NCBI GenBank assembly: GCA_963825765.1 | Contig: CAWGUU010000012.1 | Location: forward strand, 62,001-126,000 | Source of the DNA: CAWGUU01 sp963825765 | GTDB taxonomy: Bacteria; Actinomycetota; Acidimicrobiia; Acidimicrobiales; AC-14 | Length of the DNA: 64,000 nt | Direction of reading: 5' to 3' | In this document: positions 34,316-44,072 of the stretch, in pieces | Numbering within the stretch: the first letter of the stretch is position 1 | Layout: the number at the start of each line of letters is the position of its first letter | The notes under the pieces: model-generated | Databases searched by the model: none | What the model saw: only the letters and a program-made list of their open reading frames with translations | What the model was told of the DNA's origin: nothing | Program-made: the position numbers and the translations under genes

Positions 34316-34365
34316 CTAGGCGGAGCTGGGGAGTAGCCTCAGGTCGCGAAACAGGAGGGAAAATC

Positions 34366-35058
34366 GTGCACATCCCGGACGGGTTCATCAACGCCGGCAC
34401 ATCGCTGGCGGCGGGTGCCGTCGCCGTGGGCGGCGTGGCCGTGTGCGCGCGCCGGGCGGCCGACACGCTGGAGGAGAAGCAGGCACCGCTCGCCGGCCTG
34501 GTCGCCGCCTTCGTGTTCGCCGTTCAGATGCTCAACTTTCCAGTGGCCAGCGGCACAAGCGGCCACCTCCTGGGTGGAGTGCTCGCGGCAGTGATGGTCG
34601 GCCCATGGGTGGGCGCGCTCTGCGTCGCAGTGGTGCTGGTGGTGCAGGCCCTCCTCTTCGCCGACGGCGGGCTGACGGCTCTCGGCCTGAACATCGTCAA
34701 CATGTCGATCGTGGGGGCGATCGGCGGCTACGCCGTGTTCGCCGCCATCCGCCGCTTCCTCCCCAATTCCAAGGCGAGCGTGGTGGCCGCGTCGGGCGTC
34801 GCCGCCGGCCTCTCGGTGGTCATGGCCGCCACCGCCTTCGTCGTCGAATACGCCATCGGCGGCACCGGCAGCGCATCGGTGGGCACGGTTGCCGCCGCCA
34901 TGGTGGGCGTCCACAGCCTGATCGGCATCGGCGAGGGTGTCATCACCGCCTTGACGGTGGGCGCGGTCCTGGCCGTCCGGCCCGACCTGGTCTACGGCGC
35001 CGCCGCCGTGGTGCCGCCGCTGGTCCTGCGTCCGAGCACCAAACAGACAACCGCATGA
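34366..35058 (+). CDS. cbiM: Nickel/cobalt ECF transporter substrate subunit CbiM/NikM
   Basis: 230 aa. Starts MHIPDGF; in CbiM/NikM the N-terminal amine and His2 bind the metal directly, so the GTG start at 34366 is fixed by function. VQMLNFPVASGTSGHLLGG carries the other ligand-loop residues. GLNIVNMSIVGAIGGY and GVHSLIGIGEGVITAL are family blocks. Operator site 1 lies directly upstream. CbiM, the PDGLE protein, CbiQ and CbiO form one operon. Confidence 0.93.
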   Translation: MHIPDGFINAGTSLAAGAVAVGGVAVCARRAADTLEEKQAPLAGLVAAFVFAVQMLNFPVASGTSGHLLGGVLAAVMVGPWVGALCVAVVLVVQALLFADGGLTALGLNIVNMSIVGAIGGYAVFAAIRRFLPNSKASVVAASGVAAGLSVVMAATAFVVEYAIGGTGSASVGTVAAAMVGVHSLIGIGEGVITALTVGAVLAVRPDLVYGAAAVVPPLVLRPSTKQTTA

Positions 35059-35082
35059 CGGCTAGACGGGGGTGAAGGAGAG

Positions 35083-35418
35083 ATGAGCATGAAGAAGGGG
35101 ATCACTCTGGGTGCGTTCATCCTGGGTGGGTTGGGCGTCGCTCTGCTGCTCGCTTTCCTCGTCAGCCCCGAGGCCAGCAGCTCCCCAGACGGCCTCGAGA
35201 AGGTGGCCACCGACAAGGGTTTCATCGACACGGGCACCGACCACGCCTTGGCCGACCTGCCCACCGCCGACTACGGCGTCGAGGGTGTCGACAACGAGCG
35301 GCTCAGCACCGGTCTGGCGGGCATCATCGGTGTGCTGGCGACCTTCGCCGTGGGCACGGGCGTGCTCATGTTGGCCCTGCGGCTCCGGGGTCGCCGGACC
35401 GTCGCAGAGTCTCCCTGA
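35083..35418 (+). CDS. PDGLE-domain accessory subunit (CbiN/NikN-like)
   Basis: 111 aa with one N-terminal and one C-terminal helix. SSSPDGLEKVATDKGF is the PDGLE motif found in accessory subunits of nickel/cobalt ECF transporters. Located between cbiM and cbiQ as expected. Confidence 0.88.
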   Translation: MSMKKGITLGAFILGGLGVALLLAFLVSPEASSSPDGLEKVATDKGFIDTGTDHALADLPTADYGVEGVDNERLSTGLAGIIGVLATFAVGTGVLMLALRLRGRRTVAESP

Positions 35419-35419
35419 C

Positions 35420-36193
35420 TTGTCCGGGAAGCACGCCACCACGTCGGGTCTGTTCGTCCCCGGCGACAGCTACCTCCACCGGCTTCGCCCTCAGTGCAAG
35501 CTCGTGGCGATCTTCCTTTTCGTCCTGGCCGTCGTGGCCACGCCGCGTGAGGCGTTCTGGGCCTTCGGCTGTTACGCGCTCCTCCTCGCCGGGGCGGCCC
35601 GGCTCGGGCACCTTCCGCTCAGATTCGTCCTGCGACGGCTCACCATCGAGACCCCGTTCGTGGCCTTCGCCTTCTTCATGCCCTTCTTCGGCGAGGGCGA
35701 CAAGGTCGACCTGCTCGGCCTGCACCTCTACGTCGACGGGCTCTGGGCGGCATGGAACATCTTGGTCAAGGGCACCCTGGGCGTCGCCTCCACAGTGGTG
35801 CTGGCCGGCACAACGCCGGTGGCCGAGCTCCTCCACGGCATGGACCGCCTCCACATCCCCCGCGTGTTCACCAGCATCGCCGGATTCATGGTTCGATACC
35901 TCGAGGTGATCACCGACGAGATGCACCGCATGAGCGTCGCCCGCCGATCCCGCGGCTACGACCCCCGTTGGCTGTGGCAGGCGAGGGCCGTAGCCACCTC
36001 GGCCGGTACCCTCTTCATCCGCTCCTACGAGCGCGGCGAGCGCGTCTACCTGGCGATGGTGTCCCGGGGCTTCGAGGGCTCGCTCCCGGTCCTGGCCGAC
36101 GAAGGCGCCCCCGCCCGCCAGTGGGCCATCTCACTCGCGCTGCCGGCTGCCGCCGCGACGATCGCCCTCCTCGGCTGGCGTTCCCTATCGTGA
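35420..36193 (+). CDS. cbiQ: ECF transporter transmembrane subunit CbiQ
   Basis: About 257 aa. LHRLRPQCKLVAIFLFVLAV is the start block of CbiQ. The coupling motif appears as SVARRSRGYDPRW and a second as YLAMVSRGFEGSLP. TTG start placed 1 base after the preceding stop; a standard start codon in frame is absent nearby. Confidence 0.9.
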   Translation: MSGKHATTSGLFVPGDSYLHRLRPQCKLVAIFLFVLAVVATPREAFWAFGCYALLLAGAARLGHLPLRFVLRRLTIETPFVAFAFFMPFFGEGDKVDLLGLHLYVDGLWAAWNILVKGTLGVASTVVLAGTTPVAELLHGMDRLHIPRVFTSIAGFMVRYLEVITDEMHRMSVARRSRGYDPRWLWQARAVATSAGTLFIRSYERGERVYLAMVSRGFEGSLPVLADEGAPARQWAISLALPAAAATIALLGWRSLS

Positions 36194-36206
36194 GCGGTGT
36201 GTAGGG

Positions 36207-36944
36207 GTGACCCACCACCTCCTGGAGGTCGAGAACCTGGCCTTCGCCTACCCCGACGGTCGCCAGGCTCTGTTCGGCGTCGACCTCATCGTGGCGCGGG
36301 GCGAGCGGGTTGCCCTCCTCGGCCCGAATGGCGCCGGAAAGACCACGCTCGTCCTGCACCTGAACGGCATCCTGGAGGCGGGAGCGGGGACGGTGAAGGT
36401 CGAGGGCCTCGACGTCGTCAAGAAGAACTACAAGGAGATCCGCCGGCGGGTGGCGATCGTGTTCCAGGACCCCGACGACCAGCTGTTCATGCCCACGGTG
36501 TGGGACGACGTGGCCTTCGGTCCGGCGAACCTCGGGCTCCGGGGCGAGGAGCTGAAGCTGCGGGTGAAGAAGGCCCTGGCGGCCGTCGGCATGGAAGATG
36601 TGGGCGACAGACCGCCCCACCACCTCAGCTTCGGCCAGCGCCGGCGAGTGGCGGTGGCGACCGTGCTGGCCATGGAGCCCGACATCCTCATCCTCGACGA
36701 GCCGACGTCCAACCTCGACCCTGCGTCCCGCCGCGAGCTGACCGAGGTTCTCCGCCAGCTCGACGTGACCCTGCTGATCGTCACACACGACCTGCCGTAC
36801 GCCCTCGAGCTGTGCCCTCGAGCGGTCGTCATGAACGAAGGCGCCATCGTCGCCGACGGGCCGACCCAGGACATCCTCTCGGACGCGGCGCTGATGACGG
36901 CCAACCGGCTGGAATTGCCGTTCGGGTTCCGCGTCTCACCCTGA
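36207..36944 (+). CDS. cbiO: ECF transporter ATPase CbiO
   Basis: 245 aa. Walker A GPNGAGKTT, Q-loop VFQDPDDQLFMPTVWDDVAFG (the DQLF extension is typical of CbiO), signature LSFGQRRR, Walker B ILILDEPTSNLD, H-loop VTHD. GTG start. Last gene of the cbiM operon and convergent with the FecE-type gene. Confidence 0.93.
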   Translation: MTHHLLEVENLAFAYPDGRQALFGVDLIVARGERVALLGPNGAGKTTLVLHLNGILEAGAGTVKVEGLDVVKKNYKEIRRRVAIVFQDPDDQLFMPTVWDDVAFGPANLGLRGEELKLRVKKALAAVGMEDVGDRPPHHLSFGQRRRVAVATVLAMEPDILILDEPTSNLDPASRRELTEVLRQLDVTLLIVTHDLPYALELCPRAVVMNEGAIVADGPTQDILSDAALMTANRLELPFGFRVSP

Positions 36945-36975
36945 TCGGCGTGCCGAAGAGGTGTGTGCCGGCGTA

Positions 36976-37757
<782 letters not shown>

Positions 37758-37761
<4 letters not shown>

Positions 37762-38939
37762 GGGCCCCGCCGACCGCCGGACCGGACGGCCCGGACGGCC
37801 CGCCCGCGCTGTCGCATGACCACGACGAAGAACGGGGTCCCGAACAAGGCGGTCACGACGCCGATGGGGAGCTCCACGGGGCTGGCCACCGTCCGGGCCA
37901 GCACGTCGGCCCAGATCAGGAACGTCGCGCCGAGAAGCATCGAGAGGGGTAGCACCCGGCGGTGGTCCGGGCCGACGAGCATGCGAACGGCGTGGGGCAC
38001 CATGAGCCCGACGAACCCGATCCCGCCAGCCACCGAGACGATGACGCCGGTGAGCAGGGCCGAGAGCACGAACAGCTGCTTGCGGAACCGGCCCAAATCG
38101 ATGCCGAGCGTGGCGGCGGTCTCGTCGCCGACGAGGAGGGCGTTCAGGGAACGGGCCTGGACCAGGAGGAGCGCGGTCCCGGCCACGACCGCGACCGCGG
38201 GCAGGCCCAGATTGGCCCAGCGGGCGCCGCCCAGGCTGCCGAGCAGCCAGAACAGCACGGCCTGGGCCACGCCCTGGTCGCTGGTGGTGCGGGCCATGAA
38301 CACGAGGAAGCTGGTGAGGGCGGACATCATGTAGGCGACGGCGACGCCCGCCAGGATCAGGCGGGCGGGGGACATGCCACCCCCCAGGCGGGCCAGCACC
38401 AGGACGAGGCTGAACGCCACCACCGCACCGACGAACGCCGCTGCCGACAGCGAGTAGGAGCCCAGGGCGGTCACCCCGAAGACGAGCACGACGGTCGCAC
38501 CCACCGACGCTCCCGACGTGATCCCGAAGACGTAGGGATCGGCGAGCGGGTTGCGCACCAGGGCCTGGAGGGCGGTGCCGACCACCGCCAGGCCTCCGCC
38601 CACGCAGGCCCCCAGCAGGACCCTCGGCAGCCGCAGGGACCAGACGATCTGGTCGTGGGCACCGGTCCACGAGACCTCGGTGAAGACCCTCGGGAACACG
38701 TGGTGGGCCACGATCCCCCAGACCTCGAACGGCGCGATCGGGACCGCCCCGATGCTGATCCCGGCGGTGACCGTCAGCAGGAGGAGGGCGGTCATGGCGC
38801 CGAGCACGACGCGGAACCTCCGCCGCTCGCGCTGAACCGGCGACCGAGCGGCGACTGTCGCTCTTGCCGTCTCGGGCGGGGGTGCGGCCGCCGGCGCAGC
38901 CGGGAGGTCGGAGCGCGCCAGCTCCGACTCGGTCGGCAT
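37758..38939 (-). CDS. FecCD/BtuC-type ABC permease
   Basis: 393 aa with about ten helices and a 45-residue cytoplasmic head. RLPRVLLGACVGGGLAVVG, NPLADPYVFGITSGASVGA, and GFVGLMVPHAVRMLVGPDHR are FecCD hallmarks. Presumed homodimer with the ATPase downstream; 6 bases separate it from the binding-protein gene. Confidence 0.93.
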
Positions 38940-38945
38940 CGCGTC

Positions 38946-39983
38946 CTAGCCGAACTTCAGCTCTGGGTGGAGGCAGGCGCCCAGGGATGCCACCGAGGTG
39001 GCGCTGCGGGGACCAGTCGCGAAGTCCCCGAAGTCGAGATAGCAGAAGCGGTCGTTCTTGACGGCGTTCACCGACGGACCGAGCGTGGAGACGAGGAACG
39101 CCTTCTTGGCGGCGGGGTCGGGGTCGTTCTTGCCGAACACTCCGGCGTCCACGATGACGATGGCGTCGGGGTTGCGGTCCACCACCTGCTCGGTGCCGAC
39201 CGTTGGCGTCGGGAAGCTGGGCACGTCGTCGAAGATGCCCTTCCCACCGCTCTGCAGCAGGCCGTTGTCGAACTGCCCGCCGCCGCCGTAGGTCTTGAGC
39301 GGTCCGGTGCCGGACTCGTAGTAGAAGGTCCTGACCGGCGTCGCCCCAGCCAGCACGGCTGTGGACGCGGCCAGCGAGTCCCGGATCTTTGCCACGAACG
39401 CCTTGGCTTCGTCGCCCTTGCCGAAGATGGTTCCGAACTCCTCGTACCGCCCGAAGAGCAGGTCGTTGGTCGCCTTCTCGCCCTTGCACAGGAAGGTGTA
39501 GGTGCCGATGTTCTTCGACGCCATGTCGGCCCGGGTGAAACCGGTGCCGCCCTCGGTGGTGGGCCCGAACGTGTAGAGGTCGGAATTGCCGGTGACGAAG
39601 TCCGGCGAGGCGTTGAGCAGGACCTCCTGCGAGGGGTACAGCTCGGCGAGCACGGGGATCTTCGCGTACGCCGCCGTCAGGCTCGTGAAGCCTGCGCCAC
39701 CGTCGAAGACGTCGCCGCTGCGCGACGCCGTGCCGACCAGGGCGCCCTCGAGGCCCAGGTGCAGCATGAGCTCGGTCGAGATCTGGTCCATCGACGCGGC
39801 CCGAGTGGGCGGCCGTTCGAGAGTCATGGACTGGCCACAGTTGGTGATCGTCAACGGGAAGCCGGGTGGCGCCGCCGCCGTGGTGCCCGACGCATCGGTA
39901 TCGCTCGCCGTGCTCCCACAGCCGGCGAGCAGCACGGCGAACACAACAACGATCGCGGCGGCCCTGTAGCAACGTCGTTTCAC
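38946..39983 (-). CDS. FecB/BtuF-type substrate-binding lipoprotein
   Basis: 345 aa. Lipobox LLAGC, then two Rossmann-like lobes joined by a long helix. PPTRAASMDQISTELMLHLG is the entry block, PDFVTGNS closes lobe one, NDRFCYLDFGDFATGPRS lines the cleft. Start at GTG 39983 because GGGGGAGGG lies 7 bases upstream; a GTG 27 bases earlier lacks such a site. Operator site 2 is about 58 bases upstream. Confidence 0.88.
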   Translation of the reverse strand: MKRRCYRAAAIVVVFAVLLAGCGSTASDTDASGTTAAAPPGFPLTITNCGQSMTLERPPTRAASMDQISTELMLHLGLEGALVGTASRSGDVFDGGAGFTSLTAAYAKIPVLAELYPSQEVLLNASPDFVTGNSDLYTFGPTTEGGTGFTRADMASKNIGTYTFLCKGEKATNDLLFGRYEEFGTIFGKGDEAKAFVAKIRDSLAASTAVLAGATPVRTFYYESGTGPLKTYGGGGQFDNGLLQSGGKGIFDDVPSFPTPTVGTEQVVDRNPDAIVIVDAGVFGKNDPDPAAKKAFLVSTLGPSVNAVKNDRFCYLDFGDFATGPRSATSVASLGACLHPELKFG

Positions 39984-40040
39984 TGCGGCCCTCCCCCTGC
40001 CGTTCGTCACCCGGACGGCCGACGCCGCACGATAGGGTTC

Positions 40041-40057
40041 CTGCTACTAGGATGCAA
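40041..40057. promoter_or_regulatory. Fur-family operator (site 2) between FecB and MFS genes
   Basis: On the minus strand TTGCAT-N5-TAGCAG. The plus strand overlaps the ATG (40052) of the MFS exporter, so a bound repressor would block both divergent genes. Confidence 0.65.
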
Positions 40058-41329
40058 GAGCGGATTGAACCTGAAGACGGCCGGTCGGCGGGCCTGCTCC
40101 GATACGACGGTCCGTTCGTCCGGTTCTGGCTGGCGCACGCCATCACCGTCACGGGGACAACAGTGAGTGCGGTTGTCCTCCCGATCCTGGTCTTCCAGCG
40201 CACGGGTTCCCCAGCGCAGACGTCCGCGATCGTGGCCATCGCCGCCCTGCCGTACCTGTTGCTCGGGCTTGTTGCCGGTGCCGTCGCCGACCGATCGGAC
40301 CGCCGCCGACTCATGGTGGGCTGCGAGCTGGCGTGCACGCTGCTGATGGCCAGCGTGCCGGCTGCGGCCGCCCTGCACGTGCTGACGCTCCCGCACGTCT
40401 ATGCCGCTGCGCTCGGCTCGGCCACCGCCTTCGTGTGGTTCGACGCCGCCAACTTCGGAGCCCTCCCGACCCTGGTCGGCCGACACCGCCTGGTCGCGGC
40501 GACGAGCATCCTGTCCGCGACCGACGCCGTCGCCTACATCGTCGGCCCCGCCCTCGGCGGTCTGCTGGCGACGACGATCGGTCCGGACCGGGCCCTGGCG
40601 GTCGACGCCGCGACGTACCTCGTCTCCGGACTTCTGCTGCTCAGCGTGCGCCGCCCGTTCCGGGAAACCTCGCCATCGATCCGGACCACGTCGATTCGGG
40701 CCGAGATCGCCGCCGGCCTGCGCTATCTCTGGCACCACCGCCTGGTGAGAGCCCTGACGCTGCTCGGCATCGGGCTCAGCACGAGCCTCGGTGCCGTGCT
40801 CGGGCTACTCGTGGTGTACTCGGTCCGCCAGCTCCACCTCGGCTCGGACGACTGGAGGATCGGCCTGCTCTTCAGTGCCGGGTCGGCCGGCGCGCTCGTT
40901 GCCAGCGCTGCTCTGCCTCGCCTCCGGCGCCGGGTCCCGGTCCCCTGGATCAGCCTTGCCAGCCTAGGCCTGGGCTGGGCGAGCATGGCGGCCCTGGTCG
41001 TGGTGGTTCGGTTCGAGCTCGCGGTGGTGGCCTACGTCGCCTTCCTGGGCGCCTGCCAGCTGGCCATCATCAACGGCATCGCCTACCGCCAGACCATCAC
41101 GCCCGACGAGCTGCAGGGTCGGGTGAACGTCGTGGCCCGGATGATCGCCTGGGGCGGTCAGCCGTTCGGGGCTGCGGTCGGCGGGCTTGTCGCGTCGGTG
41201 TTCGGGGTGAGGACTGCCCTGCTGGTGATGAGCGTCGGGATCGGGTCGAGCTTCGTGATTGGCGTGCTCGGACCGCTCCGACGGCTCGAGGCGGCTGACC
41301 CAGTGTGCCCAGTGGCCGAACCGCCATGA
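40052..41329 (+). CDS. MFS exporter (EntS/MFS_3-like)
   Basis: 425 aa, twelve helices. PILVFQRTGSPAQTSAIVAI, GLVAGAVADRSDRRRLMVG (motif A), LSATDAVAYIVGPALGGLLA and RVNVVARMIAWGGQPFGAAV fit the MFS_3 group that includes siderophore exporters such as EntS. The start codon lies inside operator site 2 and no ribosome site precedes it, suggesting a leaderless transcript. Its position between a chelate importer and an Opp/Nik-type importer makes export of a metal chelator or metal plausible, but drug efflux is equally consistent. Confidence 0.82.
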   Translation: MQERIEPEDGRSAGLLRYDGPFVRFWLAHAITVTGTTVSAVVLPILVFQRTGSPAQTSAIVAIAALPYLLLGLVAGAVADRSDRRRLMVGCELACTLLMASVPAAAALHVLTLPHVYAAALGSATAFVWFDAANFGALPTLVGRHRLVAATSILSATDAVAYIVGPALGGLLATTIGPDRALAVDAATYLVSGLLLLSVRRPFRETSPSIRTTSIRAEIAAGLRYLWHHRLVRALTLLGIGLSTSLGAVLGLLVVYSVRQLHLGSDDWRIGLLFSAGSAGALVASAALPRLRRRVPVPWISLASLGLGWASMAALVVVVRFELAVVAYVAFLGACQLAIINGIAYRQTITPDELQGRVNVVARMIAWGGQPFGAAVGGLVASVFGVRTALLVMSVGIGSSFVIGVLGPLRRLEAADPVCPVAEPP

Positions 41330-41410
41330 CTACCGCGACGCGATTCCGGACGCGGGATAGAGCCGGGGATCGGGACGCCCGTACGGTTTCTGGCGCACCG
41401 TGGTTCTTAG

Positions 41411-41441
41411 TTGCATACTCATCGCAGCCGATTGCTGCGAT
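41411..41441. promoter_or_regulatory. Fur-family operator (site 3) and overlapping palindrome
   Basis: TTGCAT-N5-TCGCAG at 41411-41427 has the same 6-5-6 spacing as the other sites. Overlapping it, ATCGCAGC-N5-GCTGCGAT (41421-41441) is a perfect 8-5-8 palindrome. Together they may bind two regulator dimers about 40 bases before the binding-protein start. Confidence 0.7.
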
Positions 41442-41480
41442 CAGCGGCGATCTGGATACTTCAGACCCAGGGGGATGTCG

Positions 41481-43058
41481 ATGCGTGTCCGGTCCGTGCT
41501 GGTGCTCGTCGTCCTCGCCCTTGGGGCAGCCGGCTGCTCCAGCAGCGACAGCGGCGGGAACCTGGCCGCTCCCGGCGAGCTCCGTCCGCTGCGAGTGGGC
41601 CTCCCGGCGGACACCGCCAACGTCGACGGTGACAAGGCCAGTGTCGCCATGGGCAATCCGAACGCCAACATCTACGAGCGACTCGTCCGGATGGACGAGA
41701 ACTTCCAGATCCATCCGTGGCTGGCCGAGAGCTGGGAGCTGATCCCACCCAACACCTGGCGGTTCCGCCTTCGCTCCGGCGTGACCTTCCACGACGGCAC
41801 GCCTTTCACCGCGGCCGACGTGGCCTGGACGTTCGACCGAATCGGGCGGGCCGGCGGCCGGGCGATCAACGCGTCGGAGGGCGCCACCAAGGTCGTCGAC
41901 GACCACACCGTCGACTTCACTCCCTCGAAGCCCAACCTGAAGGTGCCGCTGCAGGTGGTCCACCCGATCTTCGGGATCATGAAGGCCGGCTCCGACCCGG
42001 TGAGCGCGCCCGTCGGCACCGGACCGTTCACGTTCGTGTCCTACACGCCCAAGGAGTCGCTGTCGGTCGCTCGATTCGACGGGTACTGGGACGAAGCCAA
42101 GCGGGCCAAGACCAGCAGCATCACGTGGAGGTTCATCCCCGACCCCACCGCCCGGGTGCTGGCGCTCGAAGCGGGCGACATCGACGTCATCTCCGACGTG
42201 CCCCGGGAGTCGGTCGCCCAGCTGGAGGCCAAGAAGTTCCCCGTCGTCCGGTCGCCCGTTGGGGCGTACGAGGCCCTCTCGATACAGATCCACGGTCCCG
42301 GCGAGTACGCCCTCACCGGCGACGCCACCATCCGCAAAGCCATCGTCATGGCTGTCGACCGCAGGGCCATCGTCGACCAGGTGCTCGAGGGCAATGCCGA
42401 GCCCGGACGCAACCTGGTGCCACCCGCCATCCTCGGGGAGGCTCAGGGCGAGGTCAAGGGTGGACCGGCCTTCGACCTCGCCGGGGCCAAGAAGCTCCTG
42501 GATGACGCCGGCTGGAAGGCCGAGGGCGATGGTATTCGTGAGAAGGACGGCCGGCGGCTGGAGCTGACCCTCGTCAACGGCTTTCCCTCGGCGGACATCC
42601 ACCGGCCGATCCCCGAGGTCATCCAGGGCCAGCTGGCCAAGGCCGGGATCGCCGTGAAGATCAGCGAGGTAACCGACTACGACGCCACCCTCGCCAGCCA
42701 GCAGGGCCACCTGTGGATCGAACGGGGCAACCAGAACGATGCCAACCCCGCCTTCCTCCCGAACCTGCTCTACGTCAGCGAAGGGGCGGGGAACCAGGCC
42801 GGCATCGACTACGCCCGCGCCTTCGCCCCGGGCGCCGCGGTCGACGCACCGATGGCCGCCGCCCAGGCCACCGACGACCTGGGCCGGACGCAGCAGCTGA
42901 CCGCGGAGGCCATGAAGGCGCTCATCGACGATCAAATGGTCATCCTGCCGATCGCGGGCATCTACAACGTCTGGGCCACGTCGGACAAGGTGTCGGACCT
43001 GCACCCCCATTCGGCCCAGATCCACACCGACTACGCCTCGGTGCGCGTGGCCGGCTGA
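41481..43058 (+). CDS. Family 5 (peptide/nickel) ABC binding lipoprotein (cluster 2)
   Basis: 525 aa. Lipobox LGAAGC. VTFHDGTPFTAADVAWTF, PVGTGPFTFVSYT, IRKAIVMAVDRRAIV are SBP_bac_5 blocks. ATG at 41481 chosen, with GGGGG 6 bases upstream; ATG 41475 is possible. Ends DLHPHSAQIHTDYASV, with several His exposed. Operator site 3 precedes it. Given the regulon, nickel or a nickel chelate is the likely ligand, but this is inference. Confidence 0.88.
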   Translation: MRVRSVLVLVVLALGAAGCSSSDSGGNLAAPGELRPLRVGLPADTANVDGDKASVAMGNPNANIYERLVRMDENFQIHPWLAESWELIPPNTWRFRLRSGVTFHDGTPFTAADVAWTFDRIGRAGGRAINASEGATKVVDDHTVDFTPSKPNLKVPLQVVHPIFGIMKAGSDPVSAPVGTGPFTFVSYTPKESLSVARFDGYWDEAKRAKTSSITWRFIPDPTARVLALEAGDIDVISDVPRESVAQLEAKKFPVVRSPVGAYEALSIQIHGPGEYALTGDATIRKAIVMAVDRRAIVDQVLEGNAEPGRNLVPPAILGEAQGEVKGGPAFDLAGAKKLLDDAGWKAEGDGIREKDGRRLELTLVNGFPSADIHRPIPEVIQGQLAKAGIAVKISEVTDYDATLASQQGHLWIERGNQNDANPAFLPNLLYVSEGAGNQAGIDYARAFAPGAAVDAPMAAAQATDDLGRTQQLTAEAMKALIDDQMVILPIAGIYNVWATSDKVSDLHPHSAQIHTDYASVRVAG

Positions 43059-43067
43059 GGCCGCCAG

Positions 43068-44072
43068 GTGGTCGAGGGTGACCTTGTCGTAGAAGCCGAC
43101 GTCCGCCTGGCCGGGTCCCTCTGCCTGCCCGACGCCTCGCCACCCGACCACGGGTGGCCTGCCGTCCTGTTGCTGGGAGGAACCGGCGGTGACACTCGCG
43201 ACGGAGATCTTGCCCCTGAGCGATCGCCCGGGGTGGTCGACCCGCCCAAGCGGGGCCTGCTCCGCCACGTCGCACACCACCTGGCCGCCAGGGGGATCGC
43301 CAGTCTTCGCTGCGACAAGCGCGGGTGCGGCGCGTCCGGGGGAAGCGCAGGCGATTCCGACTACGACACCGACCTGGTCGACAACCTCGCCGCGCTCGGG
43401 GCCCTGGCCGCCCAGCCGAGCATCGACCCGGCGCGAGTGGCGCTGGCCGGCCACAGTGCGGGGGCCTACAACGCCTGCCTCGTGTGCAAGGAGCGGCCGC
43501 AGGCCGTCGCCGCCGTCGGTCTGCTGTCGGCGCTCCACGAGCCCATCGAGGACCTCGTGCGCCGCAACTGGGGCCGGATCGCTGCCGGGTGGGCCGATTT
43601 CACCGAGGCGCAGCGACGCTGGCTGATCGCCAACCGGCCCCACGAGGTCGTCGGGAGCTTTCGCATGGAGGACTTCATCGCCGCCGCCCGCGATGGCCGC
43701 GAGGTGGTGGAGCTGGCGGTCGAGGAGCTGGTGGAGAGCTTCGGACTGGTGCGGTTCCGCCAGGACATGGACCGCCCGAGTGCGCCGGCCTTCGACCACG
43801 TGCGGGTGCCGGCCCTGGTCCTGCATGGCGACGCCGACCTCAACGTGGACGTGGCCGACGCCTTCGCGACCTACCGGCGGCTGGTGGCCAACGGGAACCC
43901 CGCCGTCACCCTCGTGGTGCTGGCGGGGGTCGACCACAGCTACCAGGCAGCCCCCGAGGACCCCGCCGACCGCCTGTGGGAGCGGGTCTCACTGCTGTCG
44001 TTCGGGCGGCCGGTCTCGCCGGCTGCGCTGGAGGCGATCGGGTCGTGGGCGGTTGCCGTGCTCGGTCCATGA
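43068..44072 (+). CDS. Alpha/beta hydrolase embedded in the ABC operon
   Basis: 334 aa, no signal peptide. Catalytic Ser in GHSAGAY (about residue 130), Asp in LHGDADLNVDVAD, His in GVDHSYQ, and oxyanion segment LLLGGTGGD. RCDKRGCGASGG is a lid-proximal loop. It lies between the binding-protein and permease genes and overlaps the permease start (ATGA), so it is coexpressed. A cytosolic esterase here could open an imported ester or peptide chelate, as Fes does for enterobactin; inferred from context only. Confidence 0.82.
   Translation: MVEGDLVVEADVRLAGSLCLPDASPPDHGWPAVLLLGGTGGDTRDGDLAPERSPGVVDPPKRGLLRHVAHHLAARGIASLRCDKRGCGASGGSAGDSDYDTDLVDNLAALGALAAQPSIDPARVALAGHSAGAYNACLVCKERPQAVAAVGLLSALHEPIEDLVRRNWGRIAAGWADFTEAQRRWLIANRPHEVVGSFRMEDFIAAARDGREVVELAVEELVESFGLVRFRQDMDRPSAPAFDHVRVPALVLHGDADLNVDVADAFATYRRLVANGNPAVTLVVLAGVDHSYQAAPEDPADRLWERVSLLSFGRPVSPAALEAIGSWAVAVLGP

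Noticed and set aside
37762..40338. Very long minus-strand frame upstream of the FecE-type ATPase
   Set aside because: It is Arg/Gly-rich shadow translation of the permease and binding-protein genes, which have their own clear frames.
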